Assembly: GCF_003063265.1 (NCBI RefSeq)
Contig: NZ_NERU01000001.1
Location: forward strand, 124,001 to 188,000
Source of the DNA: Limnohabitans sp. WS1
Lineage (GTDB): Bacteria > Pseudomonadota > Gammaproteobacteria > Burkholderiales > Burkholderiaceae_C
Reading direction: 5' to 3'
DNA length: 64,000 nucleotides
Position numbers and translations under genes: made by a program. The first letter of the stretch is position 1, and every line of letters begins with the position of its first letter. This document shows, piece after piece, positions 8,519-17,735 of this stretch. The notes beneath the pieces are model-generated. The model was not told the DNA's origin, did not search any database, and was given only the letters and a program-made list of their open reading frames with translations.

Positions 8519-9983
8519 ATTGGATGTTGCTTTCGCGCATTTGAGCTGCAGCCTGTAGCTGCATTCGCGCCTGGGCGACCAAGGTGTTAAAGCGGGGTTT
8601 TTCAGCTGGGCTGATGGGTGTGCTTTGCGCCATTTGAATGATTTTTTGAGGATCAACGTGAACACCGCTAACTCGGAATTCAAAGTGCAGATGTGGACCC
8701 GTGGACCAGCCTGTCGAGCCCACGGCACCCACCACTTGACCCTTTTGCACCGTTTGGCCTTTTTTGACCTGTATGCGGCTGAGGTGAGCGTAAACGGTCG
8801 AATGGTTGCCACCGTGATTCACAATCACCATATTGCCGTACCCGCCCTGAACGCCGGCAAATGCCACAACGCCATCACCAACGGATTGAGCAGGTGTGCC
8901 TGTGGGCGCTGCGTAATCCACACCTTGGTGTGCACGCATGGTCTGAAAAATGGGGTGCAGACGCATGCTGAAGCCGCTGGTTTTTCTGGAAAAAGCCAAT
9001 GGTGCAGCCAAATACGCGCGGCTCAGGCTTTTGCCCTCCATGTCGTAGTAACTTCCTTTTTGACCGGGGTCCTGAAACCAGACCGCTTCAAATTGTTGGT
9101 TGTCGTTGGTGAACTCTGCACTGAGCACGCGCCCTGTTCGCAATGGCTCACCATCGGCTTCCAGAACTTCATAAACGACTGAAAAACGTGCACCTTTTCG
9201 CAAAGTTCGGTGAAAGTCGATTTGGTTCGAGAAAATTTGTGTCAATTGGTTGATCACTGGATCGGGCAGTCGCGCTTCATCGGCAGCGTCGTACAAGGAT
9301 CGAGCCACAGTGCCACCGGTCATGCGCAGACTGGTGTTCATGGGAGACGCTTCTAAAGCGGCCTCGAGACCTTGAGGGGTGCGCTTGATGACCAAGCGTT
9401 GAAAAAAGGTGTCGTTTTCGTTCTTCAGCCAACGAACGCGCAAGCTGCGCAATTGTTGATCGCTGTTGACCTCCGCTGAAACAGAACGACCGGCTTGTTG
9501 AAGTGCAAGTTTCGCCAGCGGGTTTTTACGCAAAAAAGCAGCTGTTTCAGGGTCCACCAAGCCCAGACGGCGCAGCAAGTTTTCAGGGGTGTCGGCGGAG
9601 CGTGTGGTGTCGGTGCGGGTCAGTTGGAGATCTACCAAATCAAGCGATGCGGCTTGTGCCTGAATGTGGGCAATGTCAACAGGCGTGGTGATGTTGACCA
9701 CTGGCAGATCTGAAATGTCTGGCCCCAAGTTGGCGACTGCAAATGCACCTCCACCACCAGCAATAAGCAAGGAAGCCAAGCTGGCCATCAGTGTTTTGGG
9801 GTATCGGGTGATCCCACGTCTTAAGGCATCAAAAGCACCTGTCAAAAACGGGTGTTGACCATCGACCCAATCGAGCAAGCGTTGCACAGCCAAAAGCACA
9901 GCACCCAAAAAAGCAGTGCAAACAAACAAAAAAGCAACGAGCAATGAGGTCAGCCGAGACTGAAGAGCAATTAAAAAGGACAT
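8517..9983 (-). CDS. M23 family metallopeptidase (murein endopeptidase), membrane-anchored
   Basis: 488 residues if ATG 9983 is used. Two hydrophobic segments lie near the N-terminus (about 10-32 and 65-85), followed by a long linker with an OapA/Csd3-like region. The C-terminal LytM domain has the zinc motif HQGVDYAAP and HLHFEFR. Such proteins cut peptide crosslinks in peptidoglycan in the periplasm. The start is uncertain: no clear ribosome site precedes ATG 9983, and the frame stays open to 10133. The position between tyrS and anmK is a common arrangement in this order. Confidence 0.88.
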   Translation of the reverse strand: MSFLIALQSRLTSLLVAFLFVCTAFLGAVLLAVQRLLDWVDGQHPFLTGAFDALRRGITRYPKTLMASLASLLIAGGGGAFAVANLGPDISDLPVVNITTPVDIAHIQAQAASLDLVDLQLTRTDTTRSADTPENLLRRLGLVDPETAAFLRKNPLAKLALQQAGRSVSAEVNSDQQLRSLRVRWLKNENDTFFQRLVIKRTPQGLEAALEASPMNTSLRMTGGTVARSLYDAADEARLPDPVINQLTQIFSNQIDFHRTLRKGARFSVVYEVLEADGEPLRTGRVLSAEFTNDNQQFEAVWFQDPGQKGSYYDMEGKSLSRAYLAAPLAFSRKTSGFSMRLHPIFQTMRAHQGVDYAAPTGTPAQSVGDGVVAFAGVQGGYGNMVIVNHGGNHSTVYAHLSRIQVKKGQTVQKGQVVGAVGSTGWSTGPHLHFEFRVSGVHVDPQKIIQMAQSTPISPAEKPRFNTLVAQARMQLQAAAQMRESNIQ

Positions 9984-10124
9984 CAATTTTGCGATGTTGG
10001 CAGCCACCGTGAATAACAAAGATGGGCTGGTAAAAGGGCGGACAATGGCCGCCTCTAAAATAAGCGACTTTGACGATGGCCCATTGTAGTGGGCCACCGC
10101 TTTTTGACGCCAGAAAAAACCCTT

Positions 10125-11357
10125 ATGAATCAAGCGCTTGTTACAAAATTCCCGTTAACTGATTCGGTGGTGAATGCTTTAGAAGTCACTTTGAGGGGCT
10201 GCGAAGAGTTGATTCCCAAAGAGGACTGGTCGCAAAAGCTCGCCAAATCGGAGGCTACCGGCGTTCCCTTGCGCATCAAGTTGGGTTTGGATCCCACGGC
10301 ACCGGACATCCACATCGGTCACACCGTGGTGCTCAACAAGATGCGGCAACTTCAGGATTTGGGGCATCAGGTCATCTTTTTAATTGGTGACTTCACCAGC
10401 TTGATTGGTGACCCATCGGGCCGCAACAGCACCCGCCCGCCGCTCACGCCCGAGCAAATCAAGCTCAATGCCGAGACGTACTACAAACAAGCCAGTTTGG
10501 TGCTGGACCCGTCCAAAACAGAAATTCGCTACAACAGTGAGTGGAGTCTGCCCTTGGGCTCCATGGGCATGATTCAGCTGGCGGCCAAGTACACCGTGGC
10601 GCGCATGATGGAGCGCAACGATTTCCACGACCGCTTCAAGGCCGGCACCCCGATTTCGGTGCACGAGTTCCTGTACCCGCTGATGCAGGGTTACGACTCG
10701 GTCGCGCTCAAAAGTGACCTGGAGTTGGGTGGCACCGACCAGAAGTTCAACCTGCTGATGGGGCGTCACCTGCAAGCCGAATACGGCCAGGAGCCACAGT
10801 GCATCCTGACGATGCCGCTGCTCGAAGGGCTGGACGGTGTGGACAAGATGTCCAAGTCCAAGAACAACTACATCGGCATCAGCGAAGAGCCCAACACCAT
10901 GTTCGCCAAGGTGCTGAGCATTTCAGACACCTTGATGTGGCGCTGGTACACCCTGCTGTCGTTCAAGTCGATGGCCGAGATCGAGGCGCTGAAAAAAGAA
11001 GTCGAAGACGGGCGCAACCCCAAGGATGCCAAGGTCATGCTGGCCAAGGAAATCACCGCCCGATTCCACAGCGCAGTTGCGGCCGATGCGGCCGAGCAGG
11101 ATTTCATCAACCGCAGCAAGGGGGGTGTGCCCGACGACATCCCCGAGCTCAGTCTGTCAGGCGCGCCCATGGGCATTGGGGCTTTGCTCAAGTCAGCGGG
11201 CCTGGCCCCGTCGACCACCGAAGCCGGACGCTTGGTCGACGGCGGCGGTGTGCGTGTGGACTCCAGCGTGGTCAGCGACAAGGGTCTGAAACTCGAAGCG
11301 GGCACTTACGTGGTGCAAGTGGGCAAGCGCAAGTTTGCCAAGGTCACGCTGTCTTGA
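10125..11357 (+). CDS. tyrS: Tyrosyl-tRNA synthetase
   Basis: 410 residues from ATG 10125. Class I signatures HIGH (about residue 64, in PDIHIGHT) and KMSKS (about 241, in DKMSKSKNN) are both intact, and an S4 RNA-binding domain forms the last 65 residues. It charges tRNA-Tyr. Divergent from the M23 gene. Confidence 0.97.
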   Translation: MNQALVTKFPLTDSVVNALEVTLRGCEELIPKEDWSQKLAKSEATGVPLRIKLGLDPTAPDIHIGHTVVLNKMRQLQDLGHQVIFLIGDFTSLIGDPSGRNSTRPPLTPEQIKLNAETYYKQASLVLDPSKTEIRYNSEWSLPLGSMGMIQLAAKYTVARMMERNDFHDRFKAGTPISVHEFLYPLMQGYDSVALKSDLELGGTDQKFNLLMGRHLQAEYGQEPQCILTMPLLEGLDGVDKMSKSKNNYIGISEEPNTMFAKVLSISDTLMWRWYTLLSFKSMAEIEALKKEVEDGRNPKDAKVMLAKEITARFHSAVAADAAEQDFINRSKGGVPDDIPELSLSGAPMGIGALLKSAGLAPSTTEAGRLVDGGGVRVDSSVVSDKGLKLEAGTYVVQVGKRKFAKVTLS

Positions 11358-11406
11358 CTGGGGGCTGGCGCACGGACAGCTCATCCAGCGGGGGTATGCT
11401 CAGCCC

Positions 11407-12333
11407 ATGAAAAGATTTGACGCGTGGATGACGCCGACCCGCATGCTGTGGGCTTCGGTGGTGGTGGCGCTGGTCACCATTGCCATGAAAACCGGGGCTT
11501 GGTGGTTGACCGACTCGGTCGGTTTGCTGTCGGACGCGATGGAGTCGCTGGTCAATTTGGCCAGTGCGGTGTTCGGCTTGATGATGGTGACGATTGCGGC
11601 GCGCCCTGCCGACGACGACCATCCCTACGGTCACCACAAGGCCGAGTATTTCTCTTCGGGTTTTGAAGGCATCCTGATCTTGGTGGCCGCCTTGGGCATC
11701 ATTTGGGTCGCGGCTCATCGCTTGTTCGATCCCCAGCCGATTGAGCAGGTGGGCTGGGGCCTGGCCTTGTCGGTGGGCAGCTCGGCCCTGAACGGTTTTC
11801 TGGCCTGGCTCATGTTTCGCGCAGCCCGGCAGCACCGCTCGCTGGCGCTTGAAGCCGATGCTCGGCACTTGGTGACCGACGTCTGGACTTCGGCCGGGGT
11901 GGTGGTAGGCATTGCCCTGGTCAGCGCCACAGGCTGGCTGTGGCTGGATGCCGTGGTTGCCATCGGCGTGGCCCTGAACATTCTGAAAGAAGGCTGGAGC
12001 CTGGTTTGGCGGTCTTCGCAGGGCCTCATGGACGAAGCGCTGGAGCCTGAAGTGCTGGCCGATGTACGGCGCGTACTCGACGGCTTTGCACACCAGCGCG
12101 GCGAGACCGAGATCATCCGTTTTGACCACCTGAACACCCGCAAGGCTGGGCAGCGCCGTTTTGTGGACGTGCACATGCACATGCCCGCCAGCTGGACGCT
12201 GGGACGAGCCGCTGCTTTGCGCGCCAGCGTGGAGCAGGCACTGATGAGCGAGGTGCCCGGTTTGCGGGCCACCATCCAGCTTTTGCCCAGCGATGTGGAA
12301 GCGCACTTTGACGATGCGAGGGACTTGAAATGA
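11407..12333 (+). CDS. Cation diffusion facilitator (CDF) family transporter
   Basis: 308 residues from ATG 11407. About six membrane segments are predicted by eye. The metal-site words [12 protein letters not shown] in TM2 and [13 protein letters not shown] after TM3 are CDF hallmarks, and TM5 carries [14 protein letters not shown]-terminal cytoplasmic domain with HMHMPASW follows. It probably exports Zn2+, Fe2+ or Co2+ in exchange for protons (FieF/ZitB class), but the metal cannot be told from sequence. It overlaps dtd by four bases (ATGA). Confidence 0.9.
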   Translation: MKRFDAWMTPTRMLWASVVVALVTIAMKTGAWWLTDSVGLLSDAMESLVNLASAVFGLMMVTIAARPADDDHPYGHHKAEYFSSGFEGILILVAALGIIWVAAHRLFDPQPIEQVGWGLALSVGSSALNGFLAWLMFRAARQHRSLALEADARHLVTDVWTSAGVVVGIALVSATGWLWLDAVVAIGVALNILKEGWSLVWRSSQGLMDEALEPEVLADVRRVLDGFAHQRGETEIIRFDHLNTRKAGQRRFVDVHMHMPASWTLGRAAALRASVEQALMSEVPGLRATIQLLPSDVEAHFDDARDLK

Positions 12334-12773
12334 TCGCGGTGTTGCAAAGGGTGAGTGAAGCCAGTGTGCGGGTTGAGGGGGCGGTGATTGGCCAGATTGA
12401 CGCGGGCTTGCTGGTGCTGCTGTGCGCCGAAAAAGGCGACACCGAGGCGGTGGCCGACAAGATGCTGGCCAAAATGCTCAAGCTGCGCATCTTCAGCGAC
12501 GAGGCGGGCAAGATGAACCGGAGCGTGCAGGACGTGGGTGGAGGTTTGCTGGTGGTCAGCCAGTTCACCCTGGCCGCCGATGTGGCGGGGGGCAACCGCC
12601 CGAGCTTCACGCAGGCGGCGGCACCCGAAGATGGTCGGCGCTTGTATGCGCACTTTGTGGCGCAGGCCCGAGCCGCGCACCCGGTGGTGCAGACGGGTCA
12701 GTTTGCGGCCGACATGAAGGTGTCGCTGGTCAATGACGGGCCGATCACCATTCCGATGCGCATGAGCGCATGA
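12330..12773 (+). CDS. dtd: D-aminoacyl-tRNA deacylase
   Basis: 147 residues. Signature words are [15 protein letters not shown], the catalytic SQFTL and the cross-subunit NDGPITIP (Gly-cisPro type). DTD frees D-amino acids (and Gly mischarged on tRNA-Ala) from tRNA. Its ATG overlaps the stop of the CDF gene, so the two are likely co-translated. Confidence 0.96.
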   Translation: MIAVLQRVSEASVRVEGAVIGQIDAGLLVLLCAEKGDTEAVADKMLAKMLKLRIFSDEAGKMNRSVQDVGGGLLVVSQFTLAADVAGGNRPSFTQAAAPEDGRRLYAHFVAQARAAHPVVQTGQFAADMKVSLVNDGPITIPMRMSA

Positions 12774-12818
12774 GCGCTTGAGTTTGTCCAGGTCGGTGTG
12801 TCAACCTGCGACCCGTCG

Positions 12819-12846
12819 TGTAGGTCGGAGCTTCAGCTCCGACAAT
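12819..12846. repeat. Family A palindromic repeat (single core)
   Basis: GTCGGAGC-TTCA-GCTCCGAC is a perfect 8-bp hairpin at 12824-12843, preceded by GTAG. It is the same core as at 614, 34429 and 41057, and lies in the 175-bp gap before dbpA. Confidence 0.6.
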
Positions 12847-12948
12847 GACCGCTTCGGTACAGATCCGCAGTGTGGCTGAAGCCACCGACCAGGCTGTGGA
12901 CAAGCATGTCGCCGAGCAACCAGCATCACCGCCACCGATAATCGGTGC

Positions 12949-14358
12949 ATGACTGCCAAAATCCAAAACGCGACAAACGTTCGCTTTGACCAGCTTGCGC
13001 TGGCCCCTGCCACCCTTCAAAACCTTGAACAACTGGGCTACACCCAGATGACGCCCATCCAGGCGGCCAGCTTGCCTTTGACGCTCGCAGGACAAGACCT
13101 GATCGCCCAAGCCAGCACGGGCAGTGGCAAAACCGCTGCTTTTGGCCTGCCCCTGATTGAGCGCCTGCAAACGGCGGGCTCGCCCAGCGCGGCCATTCAG
13201 GCCGTGGTTTTGTGCCCCACCCGTGAATTGGCCGATCAGGTCACGCAAGAAATCCGCCGACTGGCGCGTGCCCGCCAGAACGTGAAAGTTGTCACCCTGT
13301 GTGGCGGCGTGGCTTTGAGAGGTCAGACCGTGAGCCTGGAGCACGGTGCCGATGTGGTGGTGGGCACGCCCGGACGCATCCTGGACCACCTGGAGCGCGG
13401 CTCGCTGAGTTTGGCGGGTGTGAACACGATGGTGCTGGACGAAGCCGACCGCATGCTGGACATGGGCTTTTTTGACGACATCGCCAAAGTGATGCGCCAG
13501 TGCGCCAAAGACCGTCAGACCCTGTTGTTTTCGGCCACCTACCCCGAGGGCATCGCCAAGCTGGCGGCGCAGTTCATGCGCTCACCGCAGACCGTGAAAG
13601 TGGAGGCGCAGCACAGTGCGCACAAGATTCGCCAGGTGTTTTACGAAGTGAGCGAAAGCCAACGCCTGGACGCTGTGTCGAAACTTCTGGCGCATTTCCG
13701 CCCCGAGCGCACGCTGGCCTTTTGCAACACCAAGCAGCAGTGCCGCGATCTGGTGGCGGTGCTTCAAGCCCAGGGCTACAGCGCGCTGGCGCTGTTTGGC
13801 GAGCTGGAGCAACGCGAACGTGATCAGGTGCTGGTGCAGTTTGCCAACCGCAGTTGTTCGGTGTTGGTGGCCACCGATGTGGCCTCACGCGGGTTGGACG
13901 TGGAAGGGCTTGAAGCCGTGATCAACGTGGACGTGACGCCCGACCCGGAAATCCACATCCACCGCATTGGCCGCACGGGCCGGGGCGATGCCGAGGGCTT
14001 GGCGCTGACGCTGGCCAGCATGGACGAGATGGGTGCGATCGGCAAGATCGAGGTCATGCAGGGCCGCGAGTCGACTTGGGCCCCTTTGGCCGATGTGGTG
14101 CCCGCTGCGGGTGGTTTGTTGAAGCCGCCCATGCGCACGCTGCAAATCGTGGGTGGGCGCAAAGAAAAGATTCGCGCAGGCGACGTGATGGGCGCGCTGG
14201 CGGGCGAGTGTGGTTTGACCCGCGAGCAGGTGGGCAAGATCAATGTGAACGAGTTTTCGACTTATGTGGCGGTGCAGGCGGATTTGGCCAAGAAGGTGGA
14301 AGCTCAGTTGTCGCACGGCAAGATCAAGGGCAAGAGCGTGAAGGTTCGGTTGCTCTGA
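12949..14358 (+). CDS. dbpA: ATP-dependent RNA helicase DbpA
   Basis: 469 residues. DEAD-box motifs are in order: Walker A ASTGSGKT at 55-62, PTREL about 90, TPGR about 140, DEAD at 164-167, SAT at 195-197 and HRIGRTGR. The C-terminal 75 residues form the RRM-like domain (DbpA RBD) that binds helix 92 of 23S rRNA. It works in 50S subunit assembly. Confidence 0.95.
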   Translation: MTAKIQNATNVRFDQLALAPATLQNLEQLGYTQMTPIQAASLPLTLAGQDLIAQASTGSGKTAAFGLPLIERLQTAGSPSAAIQAVVLCPTRELADQVTQEIRRLARARQNVKVVTLCGGVALRGQTVSLEHGADVVVGTPGRILDHLERGSLSLAGVNTMVLDEADRMLDMGFFDDIAKVMRQCAKDRQTLLFSATYPEGIAKLAAQFMRSPQTVKVEAQHSAHKIRQVFYEVSESQRLDAVSKLLAHFRPERTLAFCNTKQQCRDLVAVLQAQGYSALALFGELEQRERDQVLVQFANRSCSVLVATDVASRGLDVEGLEAVINVDVTPDPEIHIHRIGRTGRGDAEGLALTLASMDEMGAIGKIEVMQGRESTWAPLADVVPAAGGLLKPPMRTLQIVGGRKEKIRAGDVMGALAGECGLTREQVGKINVNEFSTYVAVQADLAKKVEAQLSHGKIKGKSVKVRLL

Positions 14359-14408
14359 CGTTTTGCCTTTCGCCTGTTGCTTGGACGGTGTGTGCCTTTC
14401 GCTGGGAC

Positions 14409-14484
14409 GGTGTGTGAGGGGATGCGGCGGGTTCCTCATACCGGGGTACCGAAAATCGTCACCCGCCGCATCCCCTCACACACC
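14409..14484. repeat. Long perfect hairpin 1 with conserved 28-nt loop
   Basis: Arms 14409-14432 and 14461-14484 are perfect 24-bp complements. The loop at 14433-14460 contains GGGGTACCGAAAATCGTC. The loop is the reverse complement of the loop at 14802-14829 with one mismatch. Most of the stem differs from hairpin 2; only the loop-proximal CGGGT is shared. It follows dbpA by 50 bases but has no T-tract. Confidence 0.85.
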
Positions 14485-14498
14485 TGAGTGGTCAGTCA

Positions 14499-14678
14499 TT
14501 GATCCGGCCCTGTGAAGTTTGCATGAACGCTTTTTTTGTGGGAGCGGCGCCCTCGCCGCGATCGAGCCTCGCGGACCACCACCCATCGCCCCGAGGGCGG
14601 GGCTCCCACAATGCCACCATCGCTGATCACTGTCCCCAAGGCAAGCCTTGCACTTCAAAGGTCACAGGGCCGGATCAA
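14499..14678. mobile_element. MITE-like element, family B (180 bp, 17-bp terminal inverted repeats)
   Basis: Perfect 17-bp ends TTGATCCGGCCCTGTGA (14499-14515) and its complement (14662-14678). Inside is a palindromic core with GTGGGAGC/GCTCCCAC and CGCCCTCG words. No coding capacity. Related copies are at 42269, 46537 and as a tandem array at 37216. No clear target duplication was seen. Confidence 0.75.
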
Positions 14679-14776
14679 TAGGCGAGAGATGGGCTGTTAA
14701 AGGGCGGTTTTTGGTTCAAACCATTGCCTCAGGTTTGGCATGACTCAGAGAACAGCGGGTTTTAAAACCGCACCTC

Positions 14777-14854
14777 GGCCTCGAATGGGGTGGGGCCGGG
14801 TGACGATTTTCGGTACCCCGGCATGAGGAACCCGGCCCCACCCCATTCGAGGCC
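14777..14854. repeat. Long perfect hairpin 2 with the same 28-nt loop, inverted
   Basis: Arms 14777-14801 and 14830-14854 are perfect 25-bp complements. The loop at 14802-14829 reads GACGATTTTCGGTACCCCGG onward, the reverse complement of the hairpin 1 loop except one base. The rest of the 577-base gap between dbpA and ybeY holds the MITE and no gene. Confidence 0.85.
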
Positions 14855-14935
14855 TCTCTTGCTCAAACCCATCGAGGCGAGCCTACCCAGCGCAAACCGT
14901 TCGAGACCTCACCGCAACAACCAGAAAAAACGAAC

Positions 14936-15415
14936 TCAAAGGTAAGGGTTCTTCAACCCCAACCCCGCCAAAATAGCCACCTCATAGGCCTCCATCTCTT
15001 CGGCGTCGGCGGTACTGGTCTCATGGTCCCAGCCTTGCGCGTGCAAAGTGCCGTGCACCAGCAAATGCGCGTAATGCGCCGCCAGCGTCTTGCCTTGCTC
15101 TTTGGCCTCTCGCGCCACCACCGGGGCGCACAGCACCAAATCGGCCATCACCACAGGTTCCTGCTCGTAATCAAAGGTCAGCACATTGGTGGCGTAGTCT
15201 TTTTTGCGGTAGCTCTTGTTCAGTTCTCTGCCTTCTTCTTCGCCCACGATGCGCACCGTGATTTCAGCGTCATCGGCCAAGGCATGGCGAATGGCGCGGA
15301 TGACCGCGTGGCGGGGCAGGGCGGCGCGGTGGCGGGCTGCATCAGGAATGTCGCCAAATTGCAGGGACAGCTGGAGTTTTTGGAGGGCCATGGGCGTGCT
15401 GGATTCAGAGTTCAA
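14936..15415 (-). CDS. ybeY: Endoribonuclease YbeY (16S rRNA maturation factor)
   Basis: 159 residues with the zinc motif [11 protein letters not shown] (H3 type). YbeY takes part in 16S 3'-end maturation and ribosome quality control. The TTG start at 15415 overlaps the phoH stop; an ATG at 15391 ([10 protein letters not shown]) is an alternative that would shorten it by eight residues. It is co-transcribed with phoH, a standard pair. Confidence 0.93.
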   Translation of the reverse strand: MNSESSTPMALQKLQLSLQFGDIPDAARHRAALPRHAVIRAIRHALADDAEITVRIVGEEEGRELNKSYRKKDYATNVLTFDYEQEPVVMADLVLCAPVVAREAKEQGKTLAAHYAHLLVHGTLHAQGWDHETSTADAEEMEAYEVAILAGLGLKNPYL

Positions 15416-16392
15416 TCGTCGGTGGGCAAGGGCTTGCGGCGTGTGGTGACGCCCGCCCGCATGGCGGCGCTGCCTTGCGCGTCGTAGGCGTCCACAATGC
15501 GGGCCACCAGCGGGTGACGCACCACGTCGGCACTCGAAAAGCGCGTGAAAGCAATGCCCTTGACGCGCTTCAAGACCCGCTCGGCGTCGATCAGCCCGCT
15601 CAGTTGGCCTTTGGGCAAGTCGATCTGGCTCACATCGCCCGTGACCACGGCTTTGGCGCCAAAGCCGATGCGGGTCAGGAACATCTTCATCTGTTCGGTG
15701 CTGGTGTTTTGCGCCTCGTCCAGGATCACAAAGGCGTTGTTCAGCGTGCGCCCGCGCATGAAGGCCAGCGGCGCGATCTCGATGGCGTTGCGCTCAAAGG
15801 CCTTTTGCACCTTGTCGTAACCCATCAGGTCGTACAGCGCGTCGTACAGCGGGCGCAGGTAGGGGTCGACCTTTTGCGACAGGTCACCCGGCAAAAAGCC
15901 CAGTCGCTCGCCCGCTTCCACCGCTGGGCGCGTGAGCACAATGCGTTGCACGCTGCTGCGCTCCAGCGCGTCCACCGCGCAAGCCACGGCCAGGTAGGTC
16001 TTGCCGGTGCCAGCCGGGCCGATGCCAAAGGTGATGTCGTGGCTGGCGATGCTCTCCAGATAGGCCGCCTGCACCGGGGTGCGGGCCTTCAGGTCGGCGC
16101 GGCGGGTTTGCAAGGCGGGCAAGTCGGCTTCTTCGCCGCCGCTGTCGCCCACCAGCATGAGTTGCACCATGTCGGGTGCAATCGGGCGGTCAGCGCGTTC
16201 GTAAATCGCCTGCAAAATCTCCATCGCCCGCAGGGCCACGGCCTTGGGGCCGTCCACCTTGAACTGCTCGTGACGGTGCGCGATGCTCACCTGCAGGCCC
16301 GCTTCGATGGTGCGCAAGTGCGCATCCATGGGGCCGCACAGGTGCGACAGGCGGGTGTTGTTGTGCGGCGTGAAGGTGTGTCTGACGATCAA
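15412..16392 (-). CDS. phoH: PhoH family ATPase
   Basis: 326 residues from a TTG start at 16392, preceded by AGGA eight bases away. The N-terminus then reads [18 protein letters not shown], as in other Burkholderiales PhoH proteins. Walker A is GPAGTGKT and Walker B is FVILDEAQN. PhoH-like proteins are cytoplasmic ATPases, probably RNA-linked, and are nearly always next to ybeY. The much longer in-frame extension upstream is antisense to ruvA and was dropped. Confidence 0.92.
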   Translation of the reverse strand: MIVRHTFTPHNNTRLSHLCGPMDAHLRTIEAGLQVSIAHRHEQFKVDGPKAVALRAMEILQAIYERADRPIAPDMVQLMLVGDSGGEEADLPALQTRRADLKARTPVQAAYLESIASHDITFGIGPAGTGKTYLAVACAVDALERSSVQRIVLTRPAVEAGERLGFLPGDLSQKVDPYLRPLYDALYDLMGYDKVQKAFERNAIEIAPLAFMRGRTLNNAFVILDEAQNTSTEQMKMFLTRIGFGAKAVVTGDVSQIDLPKGQLSGLIDAERVLKRVKGIAFTRFSSADVVRHPLVARIVDAYDAQGSAAMRAGVTTRRKPLPTDD

Positions 16393-16476
16393 GTTGATAA
16401 TCCTGAAAGGGCGCGGTGACAAGTGGTCGAAAACCGTGCATTTTCTCCCATCACAGGCATTTAAGGCGTCACCCCC

Positions 16477-17052
16477 ATGATTGGCAAACTCACCGGCATC
16501 CTGAGCGACAAAAATCCACCCGAGGTGGTGGTGGACTGCCACGGCGTGGGCTATGAAGTGAATGTGCCCATGAGCACCTTTTATAACCTGCCGGCCACGG
16601 GCGAAAAAGTCACCTTGGTCACGCACTTTGTGGTGCGCGAGGACGCGCAAATCCTCTACGGCTTTGCCACCTTGAGCGAACGCGAAGCCTTTCGCCAGCT
16701 GATCAAAATTTCCGGCGTCGGCCCCCGCACGGCCCTGAGCGTGCTGTCGGGCATGAGCGTGACCGATCTGTCGCAGGCCATCACCACGCAAGAAGTCGGC
16801 CGTTTGGTCAAAGTGCCCGGCATCGGCAAAAAAACCGCCGAGCGTTTGCTGCTCGAACTCAAAGGCAAACTGGGCGGCGACCTGGGCGGCTTGTTTGCCG
16901 TACACACCCCCGACGCGCAAAGCGATATCCAGCAAGCCTTGCTGGCGCTGGGCTACAGCGACAAGGAAGCCGCTGCGGCCCTCAAGAGCCTGCCCGTGGA
17001 CGTGGGGGTGAGCGAGGGCATCAAGCTGGCGCTCAAGGCCCTGAACAAATAA
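16477..17052 (+). CDS. ruvA: Holliday junction DNA helicase subunit RuvA
   Basis: 191 residues, close to the usual length. OB-fold N-terminus [19 protein letters not shown], two helix-hairpin-helix motifs ([10 protein letters not shown] and [12 protein letters not shown]) and a C-terminal domain that contacts RuvB. RuvA tetramers hold the four-way junction. It is divergent from phoH, and is separated from ruvB by a toxin-antitoxin pair. Confidence 0.97.
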   Translation: MIGKLTGILSDKNPPEVVVDCHGVGYEVNVPMSTFYNLPATGEKVTLVTHFVVREDAQILYGFATLSEREAFRQLIKISGVGPRTALSVLSGMSVTDLSQAITTQEVGRLVKVPGIGKKTAERLLLELKGKLGGDLGGLFAVHTPDAQSDIQQALLALGYSDKEAAAALKSLPVDVGVSEGIKLALKALNK

Positions 17053-17066
17053 GCATTTGGGTAGCC

Positions 17067-17094
17067 TTGTGTTTGGATATCCATTGGATATACT
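17067..17094 (+). promoter_or_regulatory. Promoter and operator-like repeats of mazEF
   Basis: -35 TTGTGT (17067-17072) and -10 TATACT (17089-17094) are 16 bases apart. Over them lie two direct copies of TTGGATAT (17073-17080 and 17084-17091), 11 bases or about one helix turn apart, with GGATATCC palindromic inside. This fits an autoregulatory site for the MazE-type antitoxin (inference). Confidence 0.55.
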
Positions 17095-17100
17095 GAAGAC

Positions 17101-17373
17101 ATGAAAACCACCGCATTGACCATTTCCACCTGGGGCAACAGCCATGGCATCCGGCTCAGCCGGGAATTGATGCAGTCGCTTGGCATCACGCCTGGCACGC
17201 CTTTGCAGGCCACGGTGGTGGCCAAAGGTTGTCTGGAGTTGCGCGCCGTGCCCCAGCGCCCGAGCCTGCAAGACAAGCTCGCCGCCTTTGACCCTCAGGT
17301 GCACGGTGGTGAGGTCATGCCCGATGGGCCGCAAGGCGTGGAGTTCGGAGCTGGCACCGAGGGCTTCAAGTGA
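17101..17373 (+). CDS. MazE/ChpI-type antitoxin (AbrB/SpoVT fold)
   Basis: 90 residues. The N-terminus STWGNSHGIRLSRELMQSLG is the swapped-hairpin AbrB/MazE DNA-binding motif. The C-terminus is acidic and probably disordered, wrapping the toxin. It is followed by a MazF-type toxin with a GTGA overlap and should repress its own promoter. The location between ruvA and ruvB is unusual. Confidence 0.88.
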   Translation: MKTTALTISTWGNSHGIRLSRELMQSLGITPGTPLQATVVAKGCLELRAVPQRPSLQDKLAAFDPQVHGGEVMPDGPQGVEFGAGTEGFK

Positions 17374-17735
17374 GCCGGGCCGTTTGGGTGCCTGAGCGGC
17401 AAGACATCATCTGGATCAACTTCAACCCGCAGGTGGGCCGCGAGATGCGCGACATGCACCCCATGTTGGTGCTGTCGCCCAAAGCCTTCAACGACAGGAC
17501 CTCGATCGTGATTGGCTTTCCCATGTCCACGGCAGCCTACAACGCCACCAACCCGTTTGCGATTGACAACAGCAAAACGGCCAAACAACCCAGTTACATC
17601 ATTTGCAACCAGCCCAAGAGCATTGACTGGCGTCAGCGCGGCGCGACACCGCACCCCTGGAAGCGGGTCAGCGACGCCATTTTCCAAACCGCTCGTCTTG
17701 AGCTCAACGACATCATCGAGTTGGTCACCCCATGA
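17370..17735 (+). CDS. MazF/PemK-type mRNA interferase toxin
   Basis: 121 residues from a GTG start that overlaps the antitoxin stop. Family words are the N-terminal [18 protein letters not shown], the central HPMLVLSP and the [11 protein letters not shown] loop. MazF toxins cut single-stranded RNA at short motifs in the cytoplasm; its cut site cannot be read from sequence. Its stop overlaps the ruvB start (ATGA), so ruvB translation is coupled to toxin translation. Confidence 0.9.
   Translation: MSRAVWVPERQDIIWINFNPQVGREMRDMHPMLVLSPKAFNDRTSIVIGFPMSTAAYNATNPFAIDNSKTAKQPSYIICNQPKSIDWRQRGATPHPWKRVSDAIFQTARLELNDIIELVTP

Noticed and set aside
14409..14484. Simple rho-independent terminator of dbpA
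   Set aside because: The 24-bp stem with a 28-nt conserved loop and no T-tract does not fit. The matched loop at 14802 points to another role.
15412..17334. A 640-codon reading frame containing PhoH with a long N-terminal extension
   Set aside because: The extension is antisense to ruvA and has no family features. The TTG at 16392 with AGGA before it gives the normal PhoH N-terminus.
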